From assembly GCA_036005125.1 (NCBI GenBank), contig DASYQV010000140.1, positions 1-19,217 on the forward strand: DNA of 19,217 bases, in the 5' to 3' direction. This stretch comes from DASYQV01 sp036005125 (lineage in GTDB: Bacteria; Acidobacteriota; Vicinamibacteria; Vicinamibacterales; UBA2999). The position numbers were made by a program, and so were the translations under genes. Shown here in pieces: positions 1-7,003 of the stretch (position 1 is the stretch's first letter; each line of letters starts with the position of its first letter). The notes beneath the pieces are model-generated. The model was given only the letters and a program-made list of their open reading frames with translations. It was not told the DNA's origin and did not search any database.

Positions 1-3
1 CTG

Positions 4-621
4 GTGTTCGAGGCGAGCGCTCCAGCGAGCGAGGAGCAACCCGCCAGTCCCGCGTCCCCGTCTAATACCCCAGCACACGTGAGAAGCGCCGACCTGGAGC
101 TTGCGAAGCGATGCCGCAACGGCGACGCGGCCGCCTTCGAGGAGCTGTACCGGACGCACGCCGGGCGCCTCTACAGTTTGGCGATTCGCCTGGTCGGGTC
201 GACGCAGGAGGCAGAGGACCTCCTTCAGGAAATCTTTCTGCACGCGCACCGGAAGCTTGGAACCTTCAGGGGTGAGTCCTCGCTCCGGACGTGGCTCTAT
301 CGGCTGGGCATGAATCAGTGCCTTGACTATCTCCGGCGCACGCAGGTGCGAATGAGTCACGCCACCGATTCGCTCGACGCGGCACGCGCCGTCGAGCCGG
401 CCGCGCCTGTGCCGTCGACGCCTGGCGCGATCCATCGCGTCGATCTGGAACGGGCAATTGGACGATTGCCGGACGGCTGTCGCGCCGCGTTCCTGTTGCA
501 CGATGTCGAAGGCTTCGAGCACCATGAGATTGCTTCGATTCTCGGGGTCACGGAGGGCACATCGAAGTCTCAGGTGCACAAGGCGCGCATGAAGCTCCGC
601 GCCATGCTCGGGCACCTGTAG
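4..621 (+). CDS. ECF-type RNA polymerase sigma factor
   Basis: Sigma-70 family factor of the extracytoplasmic-function type, which directs RNA polymerase to a small regulon. Region 2 is visible at about residues 39-112, with the AEDLLQEIF core-binding helix and the TFRGESSLRTWLYRL segment. Region 4 lies at about 147-203 (RLPDGCRAAFLLHDVEGF, then an HTH around ILGVTEGTSKSQVHKAR). The first ~28 residues are Ala/Pro/Ser-rich and non-conserved. The GTG at position 4 is the first possible start in the window, but the frame is open to the left edge, so the true start may lie outside. The anti-sigma gene follows after 24 nt and a DUF4097 gene overlaps that one, so the three are probably co-transcribed and the factor is probably held inactive by its membrane-bound partner. 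The family call is secure; the regulon is unknown. Confidence 0.93.
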   Translation: MFEASAPASEEQPASPASPSNTPAHVRSADLELAKRCRNGDAAAFEELYRTHAGRLYSLAIRLVGSTQEAEDLLQEIFLHAHRKLGTFRGESSLRTWLYRLGMNQCLDYLRRTQVRMSHATDSLDAARAVEPAAPVPSTPGAIHRVDLERAIGRLPDGCRAAFLLHDVEGFEHHEIASILGVTEGTSKSQVHKARMKLRAMLGHL

Positions 622-645
622 CGCGTCGGAGCCTCGCGGAACAGC

Positions 646-1365
646 ATGAACTGCGAAGCGTGTCAGGTTCACATCGGCGATTTCGTGGACGGCACGATCG
701 ATCCCTCGGCCGAGCCGCAGGTCGTGGCGCACCTCGCGACGTGCCAGGAGTGCCGGGCCATGGCCGACGATTTCAAGGCGATTCGTCTGACGGCCCGTCG
801 CCTCGGTCAGCCGATTCCACCCGAGCGGGTCTGGACGAGGCTGTCCGCCGCGCTCGAAGCCGAGCGTCATCGTCGATGGTGGTCTTTCGCGTTCGGCCCC
901 GTATGGCAGATTGCCGCCGTGGCGCTGCTCGTCATGGCCGGCGGCATCACGTGGACGGTATGGCGTTACCTGACGCCCGCGCCGGGCTTCATCGCTACCG
1001 AGCCGTCGCAGTCGACCGTCGATCCGGAGCTGGTTCGGAGCGTGGAAACCGAGCTGAAGCTGGCCGAGGAACACTACGAGAAAGCGATCGCCGGCCTCGA
1101 ACAGATCACCAACGCCGGTCGCGGCACGCTGGATCCGCAGGTCGCGGCGGTACTGCAGAAGAACCTGTCGGTGATCGACCAGGCGATCGGGGAGAGCCGC
1201 GACGCGCTGCGTACGCAGCCCGCCAACGAAGCGGCACAGGAGAGCCTGTTCGGCGCGCTCCGGAGCAAGGTCATGCTCCTCGAGGAGACCATCACGCTCA
1301 TCAACGAGATGCGCAAGGGGAACCCGGAAGGTGCCGCGCGTATCGTGTCAGGACTCAACCGATGA
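646..1365 (+). CDS. Anti-sigma factor with zinc-finger (zf-HC2) domain and one membrane helix
   Basis: Membrane-anchored anti-sigma factor expected to sequester the ECF sigma factor encoded just upstream. The N-terminus has the zinc-binding pattern C3-x2-C6 followed by H29-x3-C33-x2-C36, typical of the ZAS/zf-HC2 fold. A hydrophobic segment at about residues 88-109 (QIAAVALLVMAGGITWTVW) should span the inner membrane. The periplasmic part (about 110-239) is helical and charged, with a likely coiled coil (VETELKLAEEHYEKAIAGLEQI and onward). The ribosome binding site is weak (GGAA). Its stop codon overlaps the start of the next gene (ATGA), which suggests translational coupling. Release could be by regulated proteolysis, but no protease gene is present in the window. 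Confidence 0.9.
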   Translation: MNCEACQVHIGDFVDGTIDPSAEPQVVAHLATCQECRAMADDFKAIRLTARRLGQPIPPERVWTRLSAALEAERHRRWWSFAFGPVWQIAAVALLVMAGGITWTVWRYLTPAPGFIATEPSQSTVDPELVRSVETELKLAEEHYEKAIAGLEQITNAGRGTLDPQVAAVLQKNLSVIDQAIGESRDALRTQPANEAAQESLFGALRSKVMLLEETITLINEMRKGNPEGAARIVSGLNR

Positions 1366-2423
1366 TGAGAACCACGCTCGGAACACTGTTCTCTCTCCTT
1401 CTTGCACTGCCGGCCGCCTCGTCGCCGCTCGATCGACAGGGCCCGCAGCCACCACCTCCACCGCCCACGTCGAGAATCCGCGAGCATTTCCGGGAGCGGT
1501 ACCAGGCCGCGCGCCAGGGCCCGGAGGTCACCGAGCGCTTCTCGAGGTCCGTTCGGCTCGGACGCAACGGCGCGTTCGACATCGTGAACATTGCCGGCAA
1601 CATTACCGTGACGGGCGGAGGCGGCGACGAGGTTCGCATCGAAGCGGTCAAGCGCGTCCGGCATCGGGACAGTGCCGAGGCAAAGGCACAGCTCGAGTCG
1701 CTCCAGATCGAGGTGATGGAGCTCTCGAATCGCGTCGAGGTCCGGACGGTCTACCCGCGCCAGGGGCGGAATATTTCCGCGGCCGTTGACTACACGATCA
1801 CGCTTCCTGCCGGAGCGGCCACGTCCATCCGCACCGTGTCCGGCGATGTGCGCGTGACGAACGTGCGAGGTGAGTTGCGCGCCGAGAGCGTGAGTGGAAA
1901 CGTCGTGGCGAGCGCGGCCACGCGACTCTCGCGGGTCAAATCGGTGTCGGGCGATGTCCGTGTGAGCGATGCCTCCACCGAGGGTGAAGCCACCGTCAAC
2001 ACGGTGAGCGGCAACCTGACCGCGCGCAGCCTCAAAGCCCGATCGCTCGATCTCGGCTCCGTGAGCGGCGACGTGTCGCTCACCGACGTGGAATGCGAGC
2101 GCGCCGACGTCAAATCGGTGAGCGGCAACATCGAATACAGCGGCCCGCTTGCGCGCAATGGCCGCTACCACATGAATTCCCATTCGGGAGTGCTCCGTCT
2201 GGCCATTGCGGGCAACACGGGGTTCGAGCTCGACGCGACGACCTTCAGCGGCAGCGTGCGCTCCGATATTCCGCTGACCCTGCGCATCGGCCCGAAGGGT
2301 GTGCGGAGCAACAACCGCCTTCCTCCACCCATGAACCGTTCGATTCGCGGCTCCTTCGGCGATGCGAGCGCGATCGTCGCCCTCCAATCGTTCAGCGGCG
2401 ACATCGTCGTGACCAGACGGTAG
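1362..2423 (+). CDS. Secreted DUF4097 (putative adhesin-like) beta-solenoid protein
   Basis: Protein of 353 residues with an N-terminal signal sequence (MRTTLGTLFSLLLALPAASS) and a proline-rich linker at about 29-36. From residue ~73 it has DUF4097-type repeats. Turns of the form T/S-V-S-G-D/N-V recur every 18-20 residues, with Ser-Gly pairs near positions 160, 178, 196, 216, 235 and 254, followed by more diverged SG turns to the C-terminus. This is the pattern of a parallel beta-helix with one turn per repeat. The start is the ATG at 1362, inside the ATGA overlap with the anti-sigma stop. The same frame is open back to 660, but that part is antisigma-gene shadow. Genes of this family commonly sit beside ECF sigma/anti-sigma pairs. 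Its biochemical role is not established; it probably acts in the periplasm or at the cell surface. Confidence 0.85.
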   Translation: MMRTTLGTLFSLLLALPAASSPLDRQGPQPPPPPPTSRIREHFRERYQAARQGPEVTERFSRSVRLGRNGAFDIVNIAGNITVTGGGGDEVRIEAVKRVRHRDSAEAKAQLESLQIEVMELSNRVEVRTVYPRQGRNISAAVDYTITLPAGAATSIRTVSGDVRVTNVRGELRAESVSGNVVASAATRLSRVKSVSGDVRVSDASTEGEATVNTVSGNLTARSLKARSLDLGSVSGDVSLTDVECERADVKSVSGNIEYSGPLARNGRYHMNSHSGVLRLAIAGNTGFELDATTFSGSVRSDIPLTLRIGPKGVRSNNRLPPPMNRSIRGSFGDASAIVALQSFSGDIVVTRR

Positions 2424-2518
2424 AAGCCGGGGTCGGTCAATGGCTGCCCGCGGGAATTTTTCGCGGTTGTGGACCGCGAATCGACCAGGACCATTCCGGA
2501 GCGGCCACGCCTCAGCTT

Positions 2519-2599
2519 GAACCAGTCACGGCTCGGCCCTCGACAGCCCAGCGGAGCTCGCGACTGGTTCCAGTGTCTTTTTGGCGCGCTTCGCGCGCC
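2519..2599 (+). terminator. Possible terminator hairpins after the sigma/anti-sigma/DUF4097 operon
   Basis: A perfect 9-bp inverted repeat (GAACCAGTC at 2519-2527, GACTGGTTC at 2562-2570) is followed by a run of five T at 2578-2582. Immediately after comes a very stable 7-bp hairpin, GGCGCGC at 2583-2589 and GCGCGCC at 2593-2599, with a TTC loop. The 34-nt loop of the first hairpin is long and its T-run starts 7 nt beyond the stem, so this is not a canonical intrinsic terminator. It is, however, the only strong structure downstream of the operon. Confidence 0.35.
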
Positions 2600-2828
2600 T
2601 AGGACCGCTATGCGGATCCGACACAACGGGTACAAAATTCGCGTTCCAGGCCGCATAGGTGCAGGCGTTGCAGAACGATGTGAAGGTTGTCCTGACCTCG
2701 TCAGGCGTAACCGCGCAGATGCAGATGCGGTCGCCGACCAGATTCGCGGCGTGCAGCAGACCGTGACACAGCGGCGGAAGCGGTGGTACGAGGTCTTTTA
2801 GCCGGCTCGAGGCTTCGGGCTTCAGGCG
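2526..2828 (-). other. Doubtful Cys-rich minus-strand ORF without a standard start
   Basis: The minus strand is open from 2828 to a TGA at 2526-2528 without any ATG, GTG or TTG in frame. The central part (about 2620-2790) reads like a real protein: LCHGLLHAANLVGDR, ICICAVTPDEVR, FCNACTYAAWN. It has a C-x-C ... C-x2-C arrangement that could bind metal, and third positions in this core are mostly G or C. The region lies between two convergent genes, just beyond the repeat element that follows metK. I do not recognise the family. It may be the remains of a small gene, a gene with a non-standard CTG start, or chance. Confidence 0.22.
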
Positions 2829-2891
2829 TCAGGGGCTTCCGGGTCACGGGGCTTCGGCCCGTCGCCGCCGAAGCCCGCAGCCCGGAGCCCG
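2811..2891. repeat. Heptamer inverted-repeat element after metK stop (GGCTTCG family)
   Basis: On the plus strand, 7-nt units GGCTTCG, GGCTTCA and GGCGTCA start at 2811, 2818 and 2825, with further units after 2-nt slips. The complementary units CCGAAGC, CCGCAGC and CCGGAGC start at 2868, 2875 and 2882. The inner arms GGGCTTCGG (2849-2857) and CCGAAGCCC (2868-2876) form a perfect 9-bp stem with a 10-nt loop. The element begins 3 nt beyond the metK stop. Read in the metK direction, the proximal arm carries TTC and the distal arm GAA. There is no T-run, so it is not a classical terminator. Confidence 0.75.
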
Positions 2892-2894
2892 TTT

Positions 2895-4031
2895 TCACTT
2901 CGCGACGGCCGCGGGCTTCTCGATCGTTTCCCACGGCAGGCCGGTGCGGCCGAAGTGCCCGTAGTTGGTGGTGCTGCGATAGATGGGACGCAGGAGATCG
3001 AGCCGTTCGATGATCGCGCGCGGACGGAAATCGAACGCATGCATCACGAAGTCCGCAGCCGCGCGCTCGTCGCCGGTGCCGAAGGTATCCACCTTGACCG
3101 ACACCGGCTTGGCCATGCCGATCGCATAGCCCACCTGGATCTCGGCTTTCCTCGCGAGCCCCGCCGCGACGACCTGGCGAGCGACGAAGCGGCAGAAGTA
3201 CGCGCTGCTGCGATCGACCTTCGACGGGTCCTTGCCGCTGAACGCTCCGCCGCCGTGACGTCCCCAACCGCCGTAGGTGTCGACGATGATCTTCCGGCCC
3301 GTCACACCGGCATCGGCGGACGGTCCCCCGTGCACGAAGCTGCCGGTCGGGTTGACGTACAGTGTGATGTCCCGGTGCCACCACGACCCGAGCACGCGTG
3401 GACCCAGCTCCTCGCGGACGTACTCGGTGATCCGCTCCTGGTCGATGTCCGACGTGTGCTGTGTCGAGACCACGACGCAGGAGACGCGCTTGGGTTCGTT
3501 GCCCTCGTAGACGACCGAAACCTGCGACTTGCTGTCGGGACGCAGCCAGGCGACCTTCCCGGTCTTGCGATCGTCGGAGAGGCCCTTTGAGATTTTGTGC
3601 GCGAGGAGGATCGGCAGCGGCATCATCTCGGGGGATTCGTCGGTCGCGTACCCGAACATGATGCCCTGGTCGCCTGCCCCCTGCTCGCCGCTCTGGCTCG
3701 TGGTCGCAGTCACACCCTGCGAGATCTCGTTCGACTGGGTGGTGATCAATGGAATCACGGTGAGCGTGGTATCGCAGAACGGCTCGGATGAATCGGTATA
3801 CCCGATTTGACGCACGGCCTCGCGGACGATTTTTTCGTAATCGAGCGTCGCGTTGGTCGTGATCTCGCCCGCGAGCACCACCGTGTTGCTCTTGCACAAG
3901 GTCTCGCAGGCGACGCGGCTCTGCGGGTCCTGCTCGAAACAGGCGTCGAGGATCGAGTCGGAGATGTAATCGCACACCTTGTCGGGATGGCCCTCGGATA
4001 CCGACTCGGACGTGAACGTAAAGCGCGACAT
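2895..4031 (-). CDS. metK: S-adenosylmethionine synthase
   Basis: Cytoplasmic enzyme that makes S-adenosylmethionine from ATP and methionine, with a phosphate and pyrophosphate released. At 378 residues it is near the usual length of ~385. The N-terminal SESVSEGHPDK motif (H15, D17, K18), the ATP-binding GAGDQGIMFGYA motif (118-129) and the GGGAFSGKD signature (260-268) are intact. The frame is open upstream to 4145, but the family start and a good ribosome binding site (GAAGGAG at 4036-4042, 4 nt before the ATG) fix the start at 4031. It is transcribed alone, divergently from the sixA-like gene. An intrinsic terminator sits in its own leader, which points to transcription attenuation, probably by SAM or a related compound. 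A heptamer repeat element follows its stop codon. Confidence 0.97.
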   Translation of the reverse strand: MSRFTFTSESVSEGHPDKVCDYISDSILDACFEQDPQSRVACETLCKSNTVVLAGEITTNATLDYEKIVREAVRQIGYTDSSEPFCDTTLTVIPLITTQSNEISQGVTATTSQSGEQGAGDQGIMFGYATDESPEMMPLPILLAHKISKGLSDDRKTGKVAWLRPDSKSQVSVVYEGNEPKRVSCVVVSTQHTSDIDQERITEYVREELGPRVLGSWWHRDITLYVNPTGSFVHGGPSADAGVTGRKIIVDTYGGWGRHGGGAFSGKDPSKVDRSSAYFCRFVARQVVAAGLARKAEIQVGYAIGMAKPVSVKVDTFGTGDERAAADFVMHAFDFRPRAIIERLDLLRPIYRSTTNYGHFGRTGLPWETIEKPAAVAK

Positions 4032-4178
4032 GATGCTCCTTCGGGCAACAAAAAAGCCCGCCGACTCTGCGTCGCGGGCCCTGCTGCGCGACTTAGATAG
4101 ATGTGGTGTCCATGGCTCGGCCACAGACGATGCGCGGCCCATCAAGTCGGTGAAATCGCCGCGCCGTGAACGAAAAAA
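4032..4178 (-). promoter_or_regulatory. Candidate riboswitch leader of metK
   Basis: Leader of about 147 nt between a predicted transcription start (~4178) and metK. In transcript sense it has a 7-bp stem, GCGCGGC (4158-4164) with GCCGCGC (4132-4138), enclosing a 19-nt loop that begins GAUUUCACCG. Loop bases CGACUU (4144-4149) are complementary to AAGUCG (4089-4094), giving an H-type pseudoknot. A small hairpin (UGUGG/CCACA) can form between the two helices. The pseudoknot strand overlaps GUCGCG (4087-4092), which can instead pair with CGCGAC (4071-4076) as an antiterminator. CGCGAC is itself the 5' arm of the terminator. The loop resembles the SAM-II string GAUUUAACCG..UUG, but the conserved SAM-II 3' segment is not evident. 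The pairings are seen in sequence; ligand and class are inference. Confidence 0.6.
4050..4079 (-). terminator. Intrinsic terminator in the metK leader (attenuator)
   Basis: In transcript sense, GCCCGCGAC (4071-4079) pairs with GTC and GCGGGC (4056-4065) across a 5-nt GCAGA loop with one bulged G. Six T follow at 4050-4055. The hairpin ends 8 nt before the metK ribosome binding site. No minus-strand gene lies upstream, since the next gene is divergent, so this terminator can only act on metK's own transcript. Confidence 0.8.
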
Positions 4179-4184
4179 CGAGAC

Positions 4185-4213
4185 AGTATAGATCAGCCGG
4201 CCCGAATCGCCAA
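4185..4213 (-). promoter_or_regulatory. Sigma70-like promoter of metK
   Basis: On the minus strand, a -35 box TTGGCG (4208-4213) and a -10 box TATACT (4185-4190) are separated by exactly 17 nt. This predicts transcription starting near 4178. It is the best housekeeping-type promoter match noticed in the window, and it lies in the short gap between the divergent metK and sixA-like genes. Confidence 0.65.
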
Positions 4214-4222
4214 CCAGTCACA

Positions 4223-4669
4223 ATGGTTTACCTGGTCCATCACGGCGACGCCCTCCTGCCGGAGATCGATCCCCGACGGCCGCTGTCCGCGCGCGGCCTC
4301 GAGGCCGTGCGCGCGCTCGCCGACCAGACCGCGCATCGCGGCGCCCGGCCCGCGTGCATCTGGCACAGCGGCAAGCTGCGCGCCCGGCAGACCGCAGAAG
4401 CGTTCTGGCGCGCGTGCAACCCGTTCGCAACCTTTTCCGCGGAGCGGGGTCTCCAGCCGACCGATCCACCAGAATGGATGCGCGATCGGCTGTCGGGCGA
4501 GCAACGCGAAATCATGCTCGTCGGCCACCTCCCGAATCTGCCGCGGTTGCTCCGCGTTCTGCTGGGCGAGGACCCCGACGCTTCCACCATCAGCTTTCCG
4601 CTGCACGGGATCGTCGCGCTCGATACACCAGCGGAGCAGTGGCGAGAACTCTGGCGATTGGAACCGTAG
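4223..4669 (+). CDS. SixA-like phosphohistidine phosphatase (histidine phosphatase family)
   Basis: Small 148-residue protein of the histidine phosphatase (phosphoglycerate-mutase-like) superfamily, closest in layout to SixA, which removes phosphate from phosphohistidine in phosphorelay and PTS proteins. The N-terminal motif reads YLVHHGDA, so catalytic H7 is kept but the usual preceding Arg of the RHG motif is His. The sequence continues with RRPLSARG, then IWHSGKLRARQTAEAF (about 46-61) and the second catalytic His in LVGHLP (H102). The frame is open from 4166, but the family pattern places the start at 4223, since SixA begins about 5 residues before this motif. It stands alone, divergent from metK. 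No partner phosphotransfer protein is nearby, so the substrate is unknown. Confidence 0.8.
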   Translation: MVYLVHHGDALLPEIDPRRPLSARGLEAVRALADQTAHRGARPACIWHSGKLRARQTAEAFWRACNPFATFSAERGLQPTDPPEWMRDRLSGEQREIMLVGHLPNLPRLLRVLLGEDPDASTISFPLHGIVALDTPAEQWRELWRLEP

Positions 4670-4834
4670 GGGGGAAGTCTCGCTGCGAGGGCGGGCCGCG
4701 AAACCTTGAAGCCCGACCCCGACCAGTCAACGGCTCTGCTGTCGACAGCGCCTGACGTCGCGATGTGCCGTTCGCAGCACCCGTGCCTGGTCGGAGACGT
4801 CTTTCCGGCGCGCCCGGCGCGCCACGAGGCTCTG

Positions 4835-5404
4835 TTACCAGCGGAAGGTCACGCCAGCTGTGCCGCGCCAGTAATGGAAGGCACCCGCGTCGAAATTGTC
4901 CGCCAGATCCTTGAACGATCGAAGGTACCTGATGTCGCCGCGGACTCCGACGTGGTCGGTGAAGAATCCCATGGCGCCCCCGCCGAGATTGAACCCCCAG
5001 TCATGAGTGTTGACGTCAAACAGATCGTTGGTGCTCTGCACTTCTCTCGAGAGGAGTCCCATTCCAGCGGCGAAATAGGGTCTGAACCCGCCACCGCGCT
5101 GTCCGCCTATCGGGATCCCAATGAGAGCGTTCCCCATCACCGAGACGACGTTGCTGCTGTCGACGAAGCTGAAGCTGCTGTCGTCGCCCTTGAAGAACTC
5201 CGGCGTGTACGACAGGTCGGCTTCCCACCCGAAAATGCCCGCACCCATCCATCCGATCGACGCGCCGTACGTAAAATGTTCGTTGGTATTCGTCGAACTA
5301 CTGAACGTGGTGCCTAGATTCGGCGTGAACAACCAATCGGCGTGCGCTGCCGCCGGCGAGAGCGCCAGCAGAAGCGCAGCCATCACCGCGCACTTCTTCA
5401 ACAT
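4835..5404 (-). CDS. Outer-membrane beta-barrel protein
   Basis: Protein of 189 residues with a clear signal peptide (MLKKCAVMAALLLALSPAAAHA, likely cleaved before D23). The mature part has alternating polar and hydrophobic strands rich in Gly and aromatic residues: FTYGASIGWMG, FGWEADLSYTPEFF, FRPYFAAGMGLL, WGFNLGGGAMGFF, VGVRGDIRYLRSF. It ends in the strand GTAGVTFRW, whose terminal aromatic residue is typical of barrels inserted by the BAM machinery. This matches small 8-stranded OmpA/OmpW-like barrels. The frame extends upstream to 5602, but a strong ribosome binding site (AGGAGG, 7 nt before the ATG) and the signal peptide set the start at 5404. Function is unknown. The convergent gap to the sixA-like gene holds only a GC-rich palindromic stretch (GGCGCGCC twice, about 4807-4822). 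Confidence 0.82.
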   Translation of the reverse strand: MLKKCAVMAALLLALSPAAAHADWLFTPNLGTTFSSSTNTNEHFTYGASIGWMGAGIFGWEADLSYTPEFFKGDDSSFSFVDSSNVVSVMGNALIGIPIGGQRGGGFRPYFAAGMGLLSREVQSTNDLFDVNTHDWGFNLGGGAMGFFTDHVGVRGDIRYLRSFKDLADNFDAGAFHYWRGTAGVTFRW

Positions 5405-5540
5405 TGCCGTTCCTCCTGGACTGCGTCCCTCACGTGTCGCATCTTCGCAACCGTGGCTGTATCTCCGCGGCGCACTCAGTGCAAGCCACATACCCAACAC
5501 CGCAAATTCGGCTGAGCAAAACCAGGAGATCCGTTTGACG

Positions 5541-6980
5541 TCACATCGAACCGACGAGTTGAGTGGCATGTTCGCGCAGCAGCTGCCATGCGCGCGAGAC
5601 ATGCTGTTCCGTCGTGCGCAGGTGGCCGATGGCGAGCCGCAGAGCCATGACGTCGTTGATGCGCGTGTGTGACAGGAAGACTTCTCCGCTCGAGTTGACC
5701 GCGTTCAGCAACGCCTCATTGAGGCGATCGAGCTCGGCGTTGCTGAGCGAGGAGTTCCGAGGTCGCGCGCGGAAACAGACGACGCTGAACGGCGCCGGCG
5801 CGAGCCGCTCGAAGTCGGGCTCGGCGTCCACCCACGAAGCAAACTGCCGGGCGAGTCGCATGTGCTGCGCGAGCGTCTGTCGCAGCTTTTCCGCGCCAAA
5901 ATGCCGCAGGATCATCCAGAGCTTCAGCGACCGAAAACGGCGCCCGAGCTGGATTCCGGTGTCCATCAGATTCCGCACTCCGCGTTCACCCTCTGGGGTT
6001 CGCAAGAACTCAGGCACGAGTGCGAACGCCGCCCGCACGACATCCATTCGACGGCAATAGAACGCGCTCAGATCGAACGGTGTGAACAGCCACTTGTGCG
6101 GATTGACAACGATCGAGTCCGCGCGCTCCCAGCCTTCGAAGCGCGCGCGGCATTCGGGAATCATCGCGGTGACGCCCGCGTACGCGGCGTCGACGTGCAG
6201 CCAGAGCCCCTCTTTCTGGCACGCGTCGGCAATCTCGCGGACGGCATCCACGCTCGTTGTCGAGGTCGTGCCGAGGGTGGCCACTACGGCGAGCGGACGA
6301 ATCCCCACGCGACGGTCCTCTGCAATCGCCGATTGCAACGCCTCGCCGCGCATCCGGAATTCATCGTCGCTCGCGACGCGGCGCAATGCCTCCTGACCGA
6401 GCCCCAGCAGGATCACTGCCTTGTCAATCGACGAGTGCGCGTGCTCGGATGCGTACACACGGAGCCGACCCACCTCCGGACGCCCCGCGAGCCCTGCCCG
6501 GCGAACGTCCGGCACGAGTGTCTCGCGCGCCGCGGCCAGGGCGTGCAGGCTGGCAATCGAGGCCGTGTCGTAGATCACACCTTCGAACGTATCGGGCAAC
6601 CCGAGGAGACGGCGCAGCCACCCGAGCGCGACCTCCTCGAGCTCGGTCGCGGCCGGCGAGGTGCGCCAGAGCATTGCCTGTTGGTTCAGCGCCGCGGAGA
6701 GGAACTCCGCGAGCACACCTGGCGCGCTCGCCGTGATGGCGAAGTACGCAAGGAAGCCGGGATGGTTCCAGTGCGTGAGGCCGGGAACGATGATGCGCTC
6801 GAAGTCCTCCAGGATGCGCTCGAATGGTTCGCCGTGCTCGGGAGCACAAGCAGGGAGAGCATTCCGCACATCGCCAGGAGACACGCGCGACAGGACGGGA
6901 TACCGGTCGGAGTTCGCCAGGTAGTCGGCCACCCAGTCGACGAGCGCGTAACCGTGTTTGCGGAACTCGGCGGGATCCAT
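5541..6980 (-). CDS. PLP-dependent group II decarboxylase (aromatic-L-amino-acid decarboxylase type)
   Basis: Fold-type I pyridoxal-phosphate enzyme of 479 residues, the usual size for the DDC/tyrosine-tryptophan decarboxylase family, which converts an aromatic amino acid to its amine and CO2. The N-terminus MDPAEFRKHGYALVDWVADYL is family-like. The substrate-side THWNHPGFLAYF segment is at 69-80. H182 in SEHAHSSIDKA is the residue expected to stack on PLP, HVDAAYAG is at 262-269, and the Schiff-base lysine is K296 in NPHKWLFTP. The start at 6980 fits the family alignment, although no clear ribosome binding site precedes it. It lies on the same strand as the outer-membrane protein 136 nt downstream, but co-transcription is uncertain. 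The precise substrate (Tyr, Trp, Phe, DOPA or other) cannot be decided from sequence alone. Confidence 0.9.
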   Translation of the reverse strand: MDPAEFRKHGYALVDWVADYLANSDRYPVLSRVSPGDVRNALPACAPEHGEPFERILEDFERIIVPGLTHWNHPGFLAYFAITASAPGVLAEFLSAALNQQAMLWRTSPAATELEEVALGWLRRLLGLPDTFEGVIYDTASIASLHALAAARETLVPDVRRAGLAGRPEVGRLRVYASEHAHSSIDKAVILLGLGQEALRRVASDDEFRMRGEALQSAIAEDRRVGIRPLAVVATLGTTSTTSVDAVREIADACQKEGLWLHVDAAYAGVTAMIPECRARFEGWERADSIVVNPHKWLFTPFDLSAFYCRRMDVVRAAFALVPEFLRTPEGERGVRNLMDTGIQLGRRFRSLKLWMILRHFGAEKLRQTLAQHMRLARQFASWVDAEPDFERLAPAPFSVVCFRARPRNSSLSNAELDRLNEALLNAVNSSGEVFLSHTRINDVMALRLAIGHLRTTEQHVSRAWQLLREHATQLVGSM

Positions 6981-7003
6981 TGTTCAACGGTGCATCATAA
7001 ATC

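Noticed and set aside
660..1361. Continuous open frame running through the anti-sigma gene into the DUF4097 frame
   Set aside because: Its translation is Arg/Gly/Ala-rich and shifted relative to a clear zinc-finger anti-sigma protein. It is a GC-rich shadow frame, and the real gene starts at 1362.
1074..2387. Long antisense frame opposite the anti-sigma and DUF4097 genes
   Set aside because: The composition is that of a shadow (His/Arg/Ala-rich, no family features), and both plus-strand genes are well supported.
2701..3975. Long minus-strand frame overlapping metK
   Set aside because: It is metK read in the wrong frame; the metK motifs are complete in the other frame.
4805..4822. Palindromic GGCGCGCC pair between the convergent sixA-like and outer-membrane genes as a terminator
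   Set aside because: There is no T-run on either strand, and short GC palindromes are frequent in DNA of this composition.
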